DNA from: Chitinophagaceae bacterium
Lineage (GTDB): Bacteria > Bacteroidota > Bacteroidia > Chitinophagales > Chitinophagaceae
Reading direction: 5' to 3'
DNA: 64,000 nucleotides
NCBI GenBank assembly: GCA_024707305.1
Contig: JANPZZ010000010.1
Coordinates: 109,531 to 173,530 of the forward strand
In this document: positions 9,965 through 18,883 of the stretch, in pieces
Layout of the letters: every line of letters begins with the position of its first letter
Numbering within the stretch: position 1 is the first letter of the stretch
Program-made: the position numbers and the translations under genes
The notes under the pieces: generated by a model
The model's input: the letters and a program-made list of their open reading frames with translations, nothing else
What the model was told of the DNA's origin: nothing
Databases searched by the model: none

Positions 9965-10537
9965 CTACCGAGTTTGTCGATAATGTTGTTCCAGACTTTT
10001 TCGCAAATTCACTTTTGCCCTGTGCATAAGCGACTCTACCGAAGACACCGTTGCGTTCATTACGTCACTTACTTCCTGGTAACTCAATCCTTCTACTTTA
10101 TGCAACGTGAATGCGATGCGTTGATTTTCAGGCAATTCTTTAATGGCCTTAAAGAGCATCGCCGCATCTTCCTTCTTATCCAGTTGAACACCCGGATGTT
10201 GAAAATCCGGCGGATGAATGGCCGCCTGGTTATCGTCGCCAAAAAGGCTTTTTACAAAAGCAAAGCGCTTTTTACGTTTTTTACGCCGCTCCAGATCGAG
10301 AGATTTCGTAACTGTAATGCGATACAGCCACGTAGAGAACTTGGAATCCCCTTTAAAAGAACTGACCGACTGATAGACCTGCACAAATACTTCCTGCGCA
10401 ATATCTTCAGCATCCGAAGGAACCTGAACAATACCCAATGCGGTATTGTAAACCATATCCTGCCAGGTTTCCACCATCTCACGGAAGGCAGACTCGTCAC
10501 CCTGCTTTAATAGGTCCACCAATGTTCTCTCGTCCAA
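9965..10537 (-). CDS. ECF-type RNA polymerase sigma factor
   Basis: Sigma-70 family ECF factor. Region 2 is clear (ESAFREMVETWQDMVYNTAL; DAEDIAQEVFVQVYQSV; FSTWLYRITVTKSLD), as is region 4 (ELPENQRIAFTLHKVEGLSYQEVS; SSVESLMHRAKVNLRKSL). The track start at 10705 runs backwards into the end of the barrel gene and must be too early. No ATG exists between that gene's stop and the conserved region, so I place the start at a TTG (10537) giving MDERTLVDLLKQGDESAF, about 190 aa. It heads the operon with the anti-sigma-like and Spy/CpxP-like genes and lies 55 bp downstream of the barrel gene 10593-13500, which may be co-transcribed. Confidence 0.88.
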   Translation of the reverse strand: MDERTLVDLLKQGDESAFREMVETWQDMVYNTALGIVQVPSDAEDIAQEVFVQVYQSVSSFKGDSKFSTWLYRITVTKSLDLERRKKRKKRFAFVKSLFGDDNQAAIHPPDFQHPGVQLDKKEDAAMLFKAIKELPENQRIAFTLHKVEGLSYQEVSDVMNATVSSVESLMHRAKVNLRKSLEQHYRQTR

Positions 10538-10592
10538 GCCAGTTGTTTTTACTTGGGACGATATTACGTATTTTTTTCCTCGTATTCTAGTG

Positions 10593-13500
10593 TTAGAAAC
10601 GCGGGCCGGGACCTGAAGTGGGACCTCCGGGTCCACCAGGACCTCCAGGGCCTCCCCAGTTACCGCGGTCTCCACCAGAAGAACGGCTTGGGCTTGCTTT
10701 TCCAAAGTTTTTCAGGCTATAGGTGAATGTGAGCATAAAATACTGGCGTAGCACAGTATTGCGTTCGTCAATGATATCAAGTCCGCTAACGGTACGCGTT
10801 ACACTCTGGTTTTGTTTCAACAGATCAAATACAGACGCTTTCAACTCACCACGCTGGTTCTTCAAGATCTTTTTGCCCACTGCCACATTCCATAACCAGA
10901 AGCTGGGATTATATCCTGCTGTAAGACCGCTATAACTTTGGTTAGTAAGATCATTCTGCAGGAACCAACCTGATTTAGAAAGCAGGTTAAATTGCAGTCC
11001 GCCAGAAAGCGTAACATAGTTCTGGTTCAATTGCGGCTGCTGCGCATTTCGTGCCTGGTTGAAATTGGCGTTATACGACAACGTGAAATCAACATATTGG
11101 CTGATGTTGCTGGCAACAACAGCACCTGCGCTGTAGTTATAAACATCCGTTTTTGTTTGTCTTCCGTTAGTAAGTCCCGGCGTTGTTGTATAAGTGAAAC
11201 CAGCGTTCAAATTTATATTCGACTTAATCGCGTTTACCGGTTGACCAAATGTAAAGAATGAGCGAAGACTCCAGTAACCATCCAGGTTTATAGGTTTGGT
11301 AAGCTGCGATCCACGATAAAGAATTACACCTGGCGCAAGTACTGAATCGCTGTAAGCTGTATAAATAGCGTTGGTAACAAAGTCATCTGTTTTTTGCACA
11401 AAGAAGTTGGCAAAAAAGCTTTGTCCCAAACGTGTATTTGTAAATGTATAACGACCTCCGAATGTGTGTTGGAATTGCTGATCCAGTTGCGCGTTACCCG
11501 TCGTCAACAACAACGGATTCGATACATCAATTACATTCTGTAACTGGTTCACCGACGGAGCGTTTACAGATGTGCGATAGAACAAACGGATATTGCTCTT
11601 TGCCGACATTTTCATTCGGAAGAACATATTCGGTAAAAGATTGCTGAAGCTCCTGTTTATTTGCGCTACAGTCGGGAAAACCTGCTCGCTTTCCAGTTTT
11701 GAATTTTGATAATTCAAACCAACTGAAAAGTTCATATCACGATCACCTATTCGATAGGTAATTCCACCGTTTTGTGTATTATATGTGTTGTCAAAAACGT
11801 TCGAAAGCGTTGAATCAAAAATGCTGTATTTGTTAGCAACGCCATCGAATCTGTAGGCTTCACGATCCGCATTGTTGGTAGTAAATGATGGATTGTAGTT
11901 GAACTGCAACGATCCTTTTTTACCCACCTGTTCTGTATAGATAATGTTTGTTGAAATCGTTCTTCCCTTTGTTACGTTGTCGGTGTATTGCTGCAGTGTA
12001 TCATTCTTGCCACCGCTTCCATAATAGGTGGTAAATGATTCCTGGTATGTATCCCCATCACGGTTATTGAATGAAGTATTGAGGTTTACCGAAAGCGTTC
12101 TTCCGGGCTTAGCAAATTTGTGACGGTACAACAGGTTGTTGCTAAAGTTTACTCCGTTGTTAATGCTATTACGTGTGTTAAACAACTCACTCATCATACC
12201 AGTAGTCAGGTCATAATAGTTTGTCTGGCTGGTAATGGTACTTGCTTTATTTTTCTGCCAGCTAATATTGGGTGTTACGATGATCGAGTTGTTGGAGTCG
12301 ATCTCGTATTCCAGTCGCATGTTCACGCGGTGGTTATAGTTGTTGGTACGGCTGATGCTGTTCTCATCTGAATACAGAATCGAATCTGGTTTCGCAAGGC
12401 TCTGACGATTTGTAAATCGATCGTTGTTGAGGTTGCTGTTATTGAAAAAATAGCTTCCGCTTACGCGCAGTTTTTTACCCCATCGATCTGAATAGTTTAA
12501 ACCAATGGCATTGGTACGGCTGATACCATTTTGCTGGCCGATGGTGAAATTATTTCCCCCGCCAAATCCGCCGCCGCCCATGCCACCGCCGCGGCCGCCC
12601 ATACCACCACCGCCACGGCCACCGCCGCTGCTGGTGAGACCTAACAGATCCTGGCTGCCAAAATTCTGCTGGTTAATATTATTGGAAAGACCTACAACTG
12701 AAATCCTGCGGTCCTTTTTAAAGAAACTCATATTTCCGCCCACCTGGTAGCGATCGTCTGTACCATACCCTGCGTACAATCGTCCAAATTGTCCGTTTTG
12801 CATACCGGCTTTGGTAATAATGTTGATGGCTTTTTGCGAGTTGCCATCATCCACACCGGTAAACTGGGCCTGGTCGCTCAGTCGGTCAAAAACCTGGATT
12901 TTGTCCACAATGTCGGCAGGCAGGTTACGCAGTGCCGCTGATGCGTCATCGCCAAAGAAATCGCGGCCGTCAATGGTCACTTTTCGTACCTGTTCGCCCT
13001 GTGCCGTCACGGTTCCATCGCGGTCCACGGTAATTCCGGGAGCTTTTTTCACCAGGTCTTCCACGGTCGCATCCGGATTCACTTTCAACTGACTCGCATT
13101 ATATTGAATGGTATCACCCTTTTGCTGGGTAGGAGGGGTACGTGAAATCACACGCACATCGGCCATTGTGGTCGTTGTTTTGGGAATAAAAAAGCGTTCC
13201 GAGGTCCAGGTTGGGAATGCTGTCGTTAATGTCAGCCACCTGGCGGTAGTTTTCATATCCTGAATAAGAAACCATCAGGTAGTAAGTACTCAGGGGCAGG
13301 CCACCAAACTGAAAACGCCCAATGCTATCCGAAACCGCAAAGCGAGAGTCGGTTGAATCTTTTGTAGAAACGAGGGTTACGGTAGCGCCTGCCAGTGGTT
13401 TACTATCCACCAGATCGACAACTTTACCCTTAACTGTTTGAGAATGAGAGATTAGCACAAATCCAATCCCAATCACTGTCAATAATAACTTATACTTCAT
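10593..13500 (-). CDS. Outer-membrane beta-barrel family protein, TonB-receptor-like (frameshifted)
   Basis: About 968-aa outer-membrane protein. In order: signal peptide (LLLTVIGIGFVLISHSQT), a carboxypeptidase-regulatory-like domain (KGKVVDLVDSKPLAGATV), a plug-like domain (GDTIQYNASQLKVNPDATVEDL, KVTIDGRDFFGDDA) and a large barrel (outer-membrane beta-barrel_3 type). A Gly/Met-rich loop follows the plug (residues near 300) and the tail is Gly/Pro-rich. The family resembles TonB-dependent transporters but usually lacks a clear TonB box; the substrate is unknown. Track ORFs 13114-13500 and 10593-13256 are joined by removing one A from the 6-A run at 13188-13193 (LGTLFIPKTTTTMADVRV). It is the first of three paralogues in the window and lies upstream of the ECF sigma gene. 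Confidence 0.88.
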
Positions 13501-13552
13501 ATTTTTCTATTGCTGGCTATAAGACGAGGAAAGAGGCAAAAACCTTTGGTGA

Positions 13553-13846
13553 ATATGTAAATGTGGCAATATGAAAATGTGAAAATGTGGTTAATGTGAA
13601 GTAAGGCGTGAGCCGGCAAACGGCAAACGTGAATTTTCCAGTTATCAAATCCCGCGTACATTACCGCATATTTACATCCCCGCCCTCATTTCTATGCTTT
13701 CATATCGTTACATCGCCATATTGCCGCATTTTTTCCCCTTTTTAATGACTTTTTAACATGGGGCAAAAAGCATGCAACGGCTGCCTGTTTTCACATTTCC
13801 TCAGTTCCACATTTTCACATTTGCCGCTATTGTCACATTCTCTCAG
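13553..13846. repeat. Facing pair of CATTTYCH-like octamer arrays
   Basis: Between the divergent barrel gene and the DUF5606 gene, GAAAATGTGAAAATGTGG (about 13553-13600) faces TTTTCACATTTCC/TTTTCACATTTGCC (about 13788-13846). GGCAAACGGCAAACG at 13614-13628 is the same flank motif seen beside other arrays. Apart from the array, no gene is seen in 13501-13879. Confidence 0.65.
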
Positions 13847-13879
13847 TATCTTGCATGTCTTAAAATTCTATAAGATTAT

Positions 13880-14519
13880 ATGGAGTACAGTAAGTTGGTA
13901 GCAGTAACCGGATTGCCCGGTTTGTTTGAACTGATCAACAGCAAGAATGACGGCGCAATCATACGTTCGCTTGAAGATGGAAGCACACGTTTTGCTTCTT
14001 CGCGTATTCACCAGTTTTCGCATCTGGAAAGCATTGAAGTTTATACAATTCGTGAAAACGTAAACCTGGTAGAGATTTTCAAGGCTATGGATGCCGCCGG
14101 CGGTTCACTTCCTGATACAAAGGACAACGCAAAGTTGAAAGCTTATTTTGATTCGGCATATCCCGATCTCGATTTCGATCGCGTTTACGCCAGCGATCTT
14201 AAAAAAGATGGTGAAATGGTTTGAAGTATTGAAGAAGAAAAATATAGAACTGAAACTTTCAGAGCTTCCAGAAGAAGAGGAAGTAGCGGAAGAAGAAGCT
14301 CCCGTTGAGGAAAAACCAGCAAAAAAAGCTGCAGCAAAAAAAGAGAAAGCTCCTAAAGAAGAAGCGGAAGAGAAACCTGCGAAGAAAACTGCAACTAAAA
14401 AAGCAGAAAAAGAACCCAAAGCAGAAAAAGAAGCAAAGCCCGCTAAAAAAGCTGCAACAAAAAAAGCAGATGATAGCGAGGAAAAGCCTGCTAAAAAATC
14501 AGCAGCAAAGAAAAAATAA
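13880..14519 (+). CDS. DUF5606 protein with histone-H1-like Lys/Ala tail (frameshifted)
   Basis: About 212 aa. The N-terminal 130 residues match the Bacteroidota DUF5606 family (MEYSKLVAVTGLPGLFEL, SSRIHQFSHLESIEVYT, DNAKLKAYFDSAYPDLDFDRVY, then MVKWFEVLKKKNIELK). The C-terminal 80 or so residues are low-complexity KKAAAK / EEKPAKK repeats like histone H1 or AlgP tails, suggesting nucleic-acid binding. The function of DUF5606 is not known. ORFs 13880-14224 and 14148-14519 join when one A is removed from the 6-A run at 14201-14206, turning DLKKDGEMV-stop into DLKKMVKWFEV. Confidence 0.8.
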
Positions 14520-14572
14520 ATGTGAAGCATTTGCCGGAGTATTGCTGCCGGAATATATTATTGTATTAACCA

Positions 14573-14592
14573 GGTGCCGCTATGCGGCACTT
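14573..14592 (+). other. GTGCCGC hairpin in the 14520-14667 gap
   Basis: GTGCCGC-TAT-GCGGCAC is a perfect 7-bp stem between the DUF5606 gene and the M3 peptidase. It lacks a T-run, so it is either a weak terminator or a processing site. Confidence 0.35.
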
Positions 14593-14667
14593 ATGGTTTA
14601 TAGCAGGAAACCATATGAATGGAGGGCTGTTATTTAATCGACATCAACGTATTCAAACAATAACGAT

Positions 14668-16425
14668 ATGGAACTGACCGCCGATATAAAAAAACTTCCG
14701 CGGCACTATTTGCCCGCTGATTTTGTGGTTAAAGAATGGCAATCGCTGCAACCACATTTCGCAGAATTACTGGAGCGACCAATAGAAAATAGGCAGCAAC
14801 TGGAAGCATGGTTGAAAGACCTCAGTGAACTGGAAGCCGTGGTAAATGAAGACGCCTGCTGGAGACAAATCCGCATGACATGCGATACAGAAGACAAATC
14901 GCTGGAAGAAGCTTTCAACTATTTTATGTTGGAAATTCAACCGCAGTTACAACCGTATGCAGATAAGTTGAACCGCAAACTGGTGGAATCGCCTTTTGCT
15001 ACTGAACTGGACCAGGCAAAGTATTTTACCTTCTTACGTAATGTCAGGAAGAACATCGATCTGTTTCGCGAAGCGAATATTCCATTGCAGGCTGCATTAA
15101 ATGTGGACGCACAAAAATTTGGATCCATTGCAGGAAAGATGACCGTTGAAGTAAATGGGAAAGAGTTTACATTGCAACAAGCCGCGCGTTTCCTCGAAGA
15201 CCCTGATCGTTCGCTGCGCGAATCTGTTTATCGCAAAATCGCCAACCGTCGTTTGCAGGATAAAGAAGAACTCAATCAACTGTATTCAGACCTGCTGCAG
15301 AAAAGACACCAGGTGGCTGTAAATGCCGGCTTTGCAAACTATCGCGATTATCGCTTTTTGGAGTTGGGTCGCTTTGATTATACAAAAGAAGATTGTTTCC
15401 AGTTTCATGATGCGGTTAAGCTGCACGTGATGCCGCTGGTGGATCAGCTTTATGCTGCGAAAAGAAAAAAATTGGGTGTAGATAAACTCCGTCCATGGGA
15501 TGTGGAAGCCGAACCGGAAGGAATTCAACCGCTTCGCCCTTTTAAAGATGGCGAAGAACTTTTGCAAAAAACAATTGCATGCTTTAACCGCCTGAAACCA
15601 TTTTTCGCAGACTGCCTGCGCAAAATGAAAGAAATGGGACATCTCGACCTGGAAAGCCGCAAAGGCAAAGCTCCGGGTGGATATAATTGCCCACTGGCTG
15701 AATCCGGTGCACCCTTCATTTTTATGAACGCCGCCGGACAACTCGACGACGTTACAACCATGGTGCACGAAGGTGGTCACGCCATTCACAGTTTTCTTAC
15801 GCACAGTCTCGAACTACATGGATTTAAAGAATATCCAACAGAGATCGCAGAAGTGGCGAGCATGAGCATGGAACTCTTCAGCATGCACTACTGGGACGAA
15901 TTTTTTAATTCACCCGAAGAACTTACACGTGCGAAGGAACAGCAGCTGGAACGCGTCATTACCATCTTCCCCTGGATTGCAACCATTGATAAATTCCAGC
16001 ATTGGGTGTACGAAAATCCCACACATACCCTCGAGGAGCGCGCGGAAAGCTGGGTACGCATACAGGATGAGTTTACTTCAAAAGAAATAGATATTACAGG
16101 TTTAGAAGATATTAGACGCTACACCTGGCAACGCCAATTGCACTTATTTGAAGTGCCATTTTACTATATCGAATACGGAATTGCGCAGTTAGGGGCTATC
16201 GGATTGTGGCAGCAATATAAAAATGATAAGGTTCAGGCAATTACTAATTATATTTCTGCGTTAAGTATGGGAGGAATGCAAAAATTGCCGGAATTATTCG
16301 AAAGAGCGGGCCTGAAATTCGATTTTTCACCCGCCTATATAAGTGGACTAATGAAATTTGTTAAAGAAGAAATGGAAAAAAATTTAAAAGTGTCCAAAAA
16401 ATACCCCGAAAGTGGTATGATATAA
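14668..16425 (+). CDS. M3 family oligoendopeptidase
   Basis: 585-aa zinc metallopeptidase of the M3 (thimet/oligopeptidase F) family, cytoplasmic, cleaving short peptides. The catalytic HExxH motif is VHEGGHAIHSF (near residue 368), followed about 25 residues later by the third-ligand region YPTEIAEVASMSMELFS. The C-terminal YYIEYGIAQLGAIGLW is also typical. Length is normal, the frame is intact and there is no signal peptide. A strong terminator follows, so it is probably monocistronic. Confidence 0.92.
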   Translation: MELTADIKKLPRHYLPADFVVKEWQSLQPHFAELLERPIENRQQLEAWLKDLSELEAVVNEDACWRQIRMTCDTEDKSLEEAFNYFMLEIQPQLQPYADKLNRKLVESPFATELDQAKYFTFLRNVRKNIDLFREANIPLQAALNVDAQKFGSIAGKMTVEVNGKEFTLQQAARFLEDPDRSLRESVYRKIANRRLQDKEELNQLYSDLLQKRHQVAVNAGFANYRDYRFLELGRFDYTKEDCFQFHDAVKLHVMPLVDQLYAAKRKKLGVDKLRPWDVEAEPEGIQPLRPFKDGEELLQKTIACFNRLKPFFADCLRKMKEMGHLDLESRKGKAPGGYNCPLAESGAPFIFMNAAGQLDDVTTMVHEGGHAIHSFLTHSLELHGFKEYPTEIAEVASMSMELFSMHYWDEFFNSPEELTRAKEQQLERVITIFPWIATIDKFQHWVYENPTHTLEERAESWVRIQDEFTSKEIDITGLEDIRRYTWQRQLHLFEVPFYYIEYGIAQLGAIGLWQQYKNDKVQAITNYISALSMGGMQKLPELFERAGLKFDFSPAYISGLMKFVKEEMEKNLKVSKKYPESGMI

Positions 16426-16517
16426 ATTCGGAAAATTCAAATATGCATATTATTTTTGGCTTCCATTTTAAGAAACAACTTATTTTAAAATAGCTACTAA
16501 TCAGAGCCTTAACCTAA

Positions 16518-16552
16518 GTCCCCGTATTTCTATACGGGGGCTTTTTATTTTT
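16518..16552 (+). terminator. Terminator after M3 peptidase
   Basis: GTCCCCGTAT-TTC-ATACGGGGGC hairpin followed by TTTTTATTTTT. Confidence 0.88.
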
Positions 16553-16606
16553 AGTGAGAACAGATGAGTTTCTATCAACAGCTGTTCGTATAAATTATGT
16601 TAAAAA

Positions 16607-17033
16607 TTATTTCTCGCAGGCTTTACATCTGCCTTTAACCACCACATCTATCTGTTCAGAAGAATAACCTGCGGGAAGTTTGATGTCGGGCGTAACAACA
16701 TCATCCAGGCAGTAGGTAGTGCCACAATGGTCACATTCAAAATGTACGTGGTGGTCGTGATGATGACCGGCTTCGCAATTGTCTTTGCAAAGCGCATAGA
16801 GAATTGAATTATCAGCGGTAGGTATTGTATGAACGATTCCTTTTTCCACAAATACCTGTAGCGTACGATACACCGTTACTCGATCGAATTTTTTCACCCG
16901 CGCGTTTTTCTATATCGCCATGCGCCAGCGCCCCCTGTTGCTCCAGAAAGAGTTGCAGAATGCGCTCGCGGCTACTCGTTACGCTAAGCTGATTTTTCTT
17001 CAGTATTTCTTTGATATCGCTGTTCAAAACCAT
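16607..17033 (-). CDS. Fur-family metalloregulator (frameshifted)
   Basis: About 141-aa Fur/Zur/PerR-type repressor. An N-terminal winged helix (KKNQLSVTSSRERILQLFLE; EKFDRVTVYRTLQVFVEKG) precedes the dimerisation domain, whose His-rich loop (GHHHDHHVHFECDHCGTTYC) and final GRCKACEK supply two CxxC pairs for structural zinc. Track ORFs 16812-17033 and 16607-16897 join by removing one T from the 6-T run at 16889-16894. It lies 5 bp downstream of the SCO1 gene in the same direction and close to the divergent merC-like gene. A zinc or copper response is likely from that context, but the exact metal is not settled by sequence. Confidence 0.88.
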
Positions 17034-17038
17034 CCTCC

Positions 17039-17641
17039 TTATTCTTTTAAGGCTTTTAACATTCCTTCTATCTCACGCATCATATTACTAATCTCACTGG
17101 GCTTTAATCCATCATAAATTCTCTTTACTTCACCTTTTGCATTCACCAACGCCCAAAACTGGGTGTGAAGAAAATCATCTTCTATATTTCGAATATTATT
17201 GGCAGGATCATCAATGGTGTAACTCACACGGGCGGCTGTATAGAGACTGTCTTTTCGTCCCGTCAGGAAAACCCATTTATCTGTATCCACTCCTAAGCTA
17301 TCGGCATAGTATTTAAGTTGCTGAACCGAATCACGCTCCGGATCGCAAGTATGTGACAAAATCAAAAAGTCTTTATCATCTTTAAACCGGTCGTACACCT
17401 TTCTCATGTTTGTGTTCATGGTAGGGCAAATACCGGGGCAGGTGGTAAAGAAGTATTCCGCTACATACACTTTGCCCTCCACATCCTTATTGGTAAAAAC
17501 TTCACCGTCCTGGTTTACAAATGAAAATGACTGAACCACTGAAATGGTATCCTTCATTACAATGTATTTACGGATCGCCAGGAAAAAACCAATCGCAAGT
17601 GCTACAAAAAATCCGGTGTAAAGCAGGGCCTTCTTCGACAT
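17039..17641 (-). CDS. SCO1/SenC copper chaperone family protein
   Basis: 200 aa with an N-terminal membrane anchor (YTGFFVALAIGFFLAI) and a thioredoxin-like periplasmic domain. Copper ligands are the CxxxC of TTCPGICPTMN and the His of DDFLHTQFWALV, as in SCO1. Members deliver copper to the CuA site of cytochrome c oxidase or act as thiol redox proteins. It is first in an operon with the Fur-family regulator and divergent from the merC-like gene. Confidence 0.92.
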   Translation of the reverse strand: MSKKALLYTGFFVALAIGFFLAIRKYIVMKDTISVVQSFSFVNQDGEVFTNKDVEGKVYVAEYFFTTCPGICPTMNTNMRKVYDRFKDDKDFLILSHTCDPERDSVQQLKYYADSLGVDTDKWVFLTGRKDSLYTAARVSYTIDDPANNIRNIEDDFLHTQFWALVNAKGEVKRIYDGLKPSEISNMMREIEGMLKALKE

Positions 17642-17659
17642 AATTGCTCATTTAAAGTG

Positions 17660-17667
17660 CAAATTTA
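17660..17667 (-). promoter_or_regulatory. -7 element of the SCO1-fur operon
   Basis: TAAATTTG on the minus strand is an exact TAnnTTTG match about 20 nt upstream of the SCO1 ATG. The -33 element is less clear. Confidence 0.45.
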
Positions 17668-17714
17668 CCACTGCCAGCCCGAATAAACCCGTTATGTGAC
17701 GGGAGTTTATAAAT

Positions 17715-17745
17715 TTTGCAACATAGTTGCCTTTTCCTAACTTTG
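17715..17745 (+). promoter_or_regulatory. merC promoter with palindromic operator between -33 and -7
   Basis: TTTG (17715-17718), 19 nt, then TAACTTTG (17738-17745) is an excellent Bacteroidota promoter. The spacer holds a perfect palindrome, GCAAC-ATA-GTTGC (17718-17730). The predicted start is only a few bases before the ATG at 17754, so the mRNA may be almost leaderless. With a Fur-family gene 0.7 kb away, the palindrome is a good candidate operator for it. Confidence 0.6.
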
Positions 17746-17753
17746 CCAGTTCT

Positions 17754-18146
17754 ATGTCAGTTAGAATTAATTGGGATGCACTTGGAATTACAGCTTCGGT
17801 TGCCTGCGCTATACATTGTGCGGTTTTGCCGTTGTTTGCATCCGTGGTACCACTTTTCGGCGTCAATATCGTTCATAATGTGGCTTTTGAAGCCATCATG
17901 GTGGGTATTGCCGTGATGATTGGTGGCTATTCGTTTTATCATGGCTATCACCGGCACCACCATAGTCTGTGGCCCTTTGCCCTCTTTTTGTTGGGAATCT
18001 CACTTTTAGTTGTCAAACTGTTTGTAGCACATTACGAAACCTGGTTATTAATTCCCGCGGTATTGCTCATTGTTATCTCGCATTATCTCAACTATCGCAT
18101 GTGTCGTATTCATGATCATGCGCATGCAGACGATTGTAATCACTAG
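17754..18146 (+). CDS. MerC-domain membrane protein
   Basis: About 130-aa MerC-like membrane protein with four predicted helices. The paired Cys in SVACAIHCAVLPLF is the likely metal site of helix 1, and the His-rich C-terminus (HDHAHADDCNH) and the HGYHRHHH loop also suggest metal handling. MerC was defined as a mercury transporter, but in Bacteroidota such proteins occur without mer operons and sit next to Fur regulators. The track starts at a TTG (17727), which overlaps the promoter; the ATG at 17754 (MSVRINWDALG) is better. Confidence 0.8.
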   Translation: MSVRINWDALGITASVACAIHCAVLPLFASVVPLFGVNIVHNVAFEAIMVGIAVMIGGYSFYHGYHRHHHSLWPFALFLLGISLLVVKLFVAHYETWLLIPAVLLIVISHYLNYRMCRIHDHAHADDCNH

Positions 18147-18181
18147 CATTTTCCAAATCGCTTTCTCAGTAACTTTAATAA

Positions 18182-18607
18182 ATGAGAAAGTCAATTTTAT
18201 CCGCTGCATTTTGCCTGTTGGCAATTGTTTCATTTGCCCAGCTAAATGATGAAACCGCTATTCGCACTATTCTCGACAACCAAACAAAAGCCTGGAATGA
18301 AGGCAACCTCGAAAAGCTTATGGAGGGTTATTGGGAAAGCGATTCGTTAATGTTTATCGGCTCTTCAGGCGTTACTTATGGCTGGCAAAAAACACTCGAC
18401 AATTATAAACGCGGATATCCTAACCGCGATGCGATGGGTACATTAACCTTCAATATTCTGCAAGTGCAACGAATTGCAGACGATCATTTTTTTGTGGTGG
18501 GAAAATGGCACCTTAAAAGAACCGTCGGTGATGTGAGCGGGCATTATACCCTTATTTGGAAAAAAATAAATGGGGAGTGGAAAATAATCAGTGATCATTC
18601 AAGCTAA
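18182..18607 (+). CDS. Secreted SnoaL/DUF4440-like protein
   Basis: 141 aa. A signal peptide (SILSAAFCLLAIVSFAQ) is followed by an NTF2-like cone domain: ETAIRTILDNQTKAWNEGNLEKLM, SLMFIGSSG, and a C-terminal HYTLIWKKINGEWKIISDHSS typical of DUF4440/SnoaL-like proteins. The family uses the same fold for enzymes and ligand-binding proteins, and no catalytic role can be assigned. It follows the merC-like gene by 35 bp. Confidence 0.82.
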   Translation: MRKSILSAAFCLLAIVSFAQLNDETAIRTILDNQTKAWNEGNLEKLMEGYWESDSLMFIGSSGVTYGWQKTLDNYKRGYPNRDAMGTLTFNILQVQRIADDHFFVVGKWHLKRTVGDVSGHYTLIWKKINGEWKIISDHSS

Positions 18608-18612
18608 GGATA

Positions 18613-18843
18613 TCATTTGGCCTTATCTCTTTTCCAGGTTTTATAAAAATAGCGGAGCAGTAAAAAAAGCGTAACAACTACGATCACCCAATAAATAACT
18701 ACATAAACAAGAGGCTGTCCGTATGCAAGTTTGAAATAAATACCGGCAGTCATTGCCGAGAGCAGCCAGAACAATCCGATAGAAACGGTATTAATTATTT
18801 TACGGAAGAATTTTGTCACTTGCGGGTCCCAGGCGCGTTCCAT
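18613..18843 (-). CDS. Small two-helix membrane protein
   Basis: 76 aa with two hydrophobic helices (TVSIGLFWLLSAMTAGIYF and VYVVIYWVIVVVTLFLLL) and a basic C-terminus (YKTWKRDKAK). It resembles small conserved Bacteroidota membrane proteins of unknown function. It lies head to tail downstream of the GH25 gene, with 40 bp between them. Confidence 0.6.
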   Translation of the reverse strand: MERAWDPQVTKFFRKIINTVSIGLFWLLSAMTAGIYFKLAYGQPLVYVVIYWVIVVVTLFLLLRYFYKTWKRDKAK

Positions 18844-18883
18844 GTTTTAGGTTTTAATTTTTTCGAAGTTGTATTCACTGCTA

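Noticed and set aside
14305-14637. 110-aa Lys-rich ORF overlapping the DUF5606 tail
   Set aside because: Off-frame translation of the low-complexity Lys/Ala region.
16648-16851. 67-aa ORF within the Fur gene
   Set aside because: Third-frame shadow; the zinc-ligand pattern is in the frame of 16607-16897.
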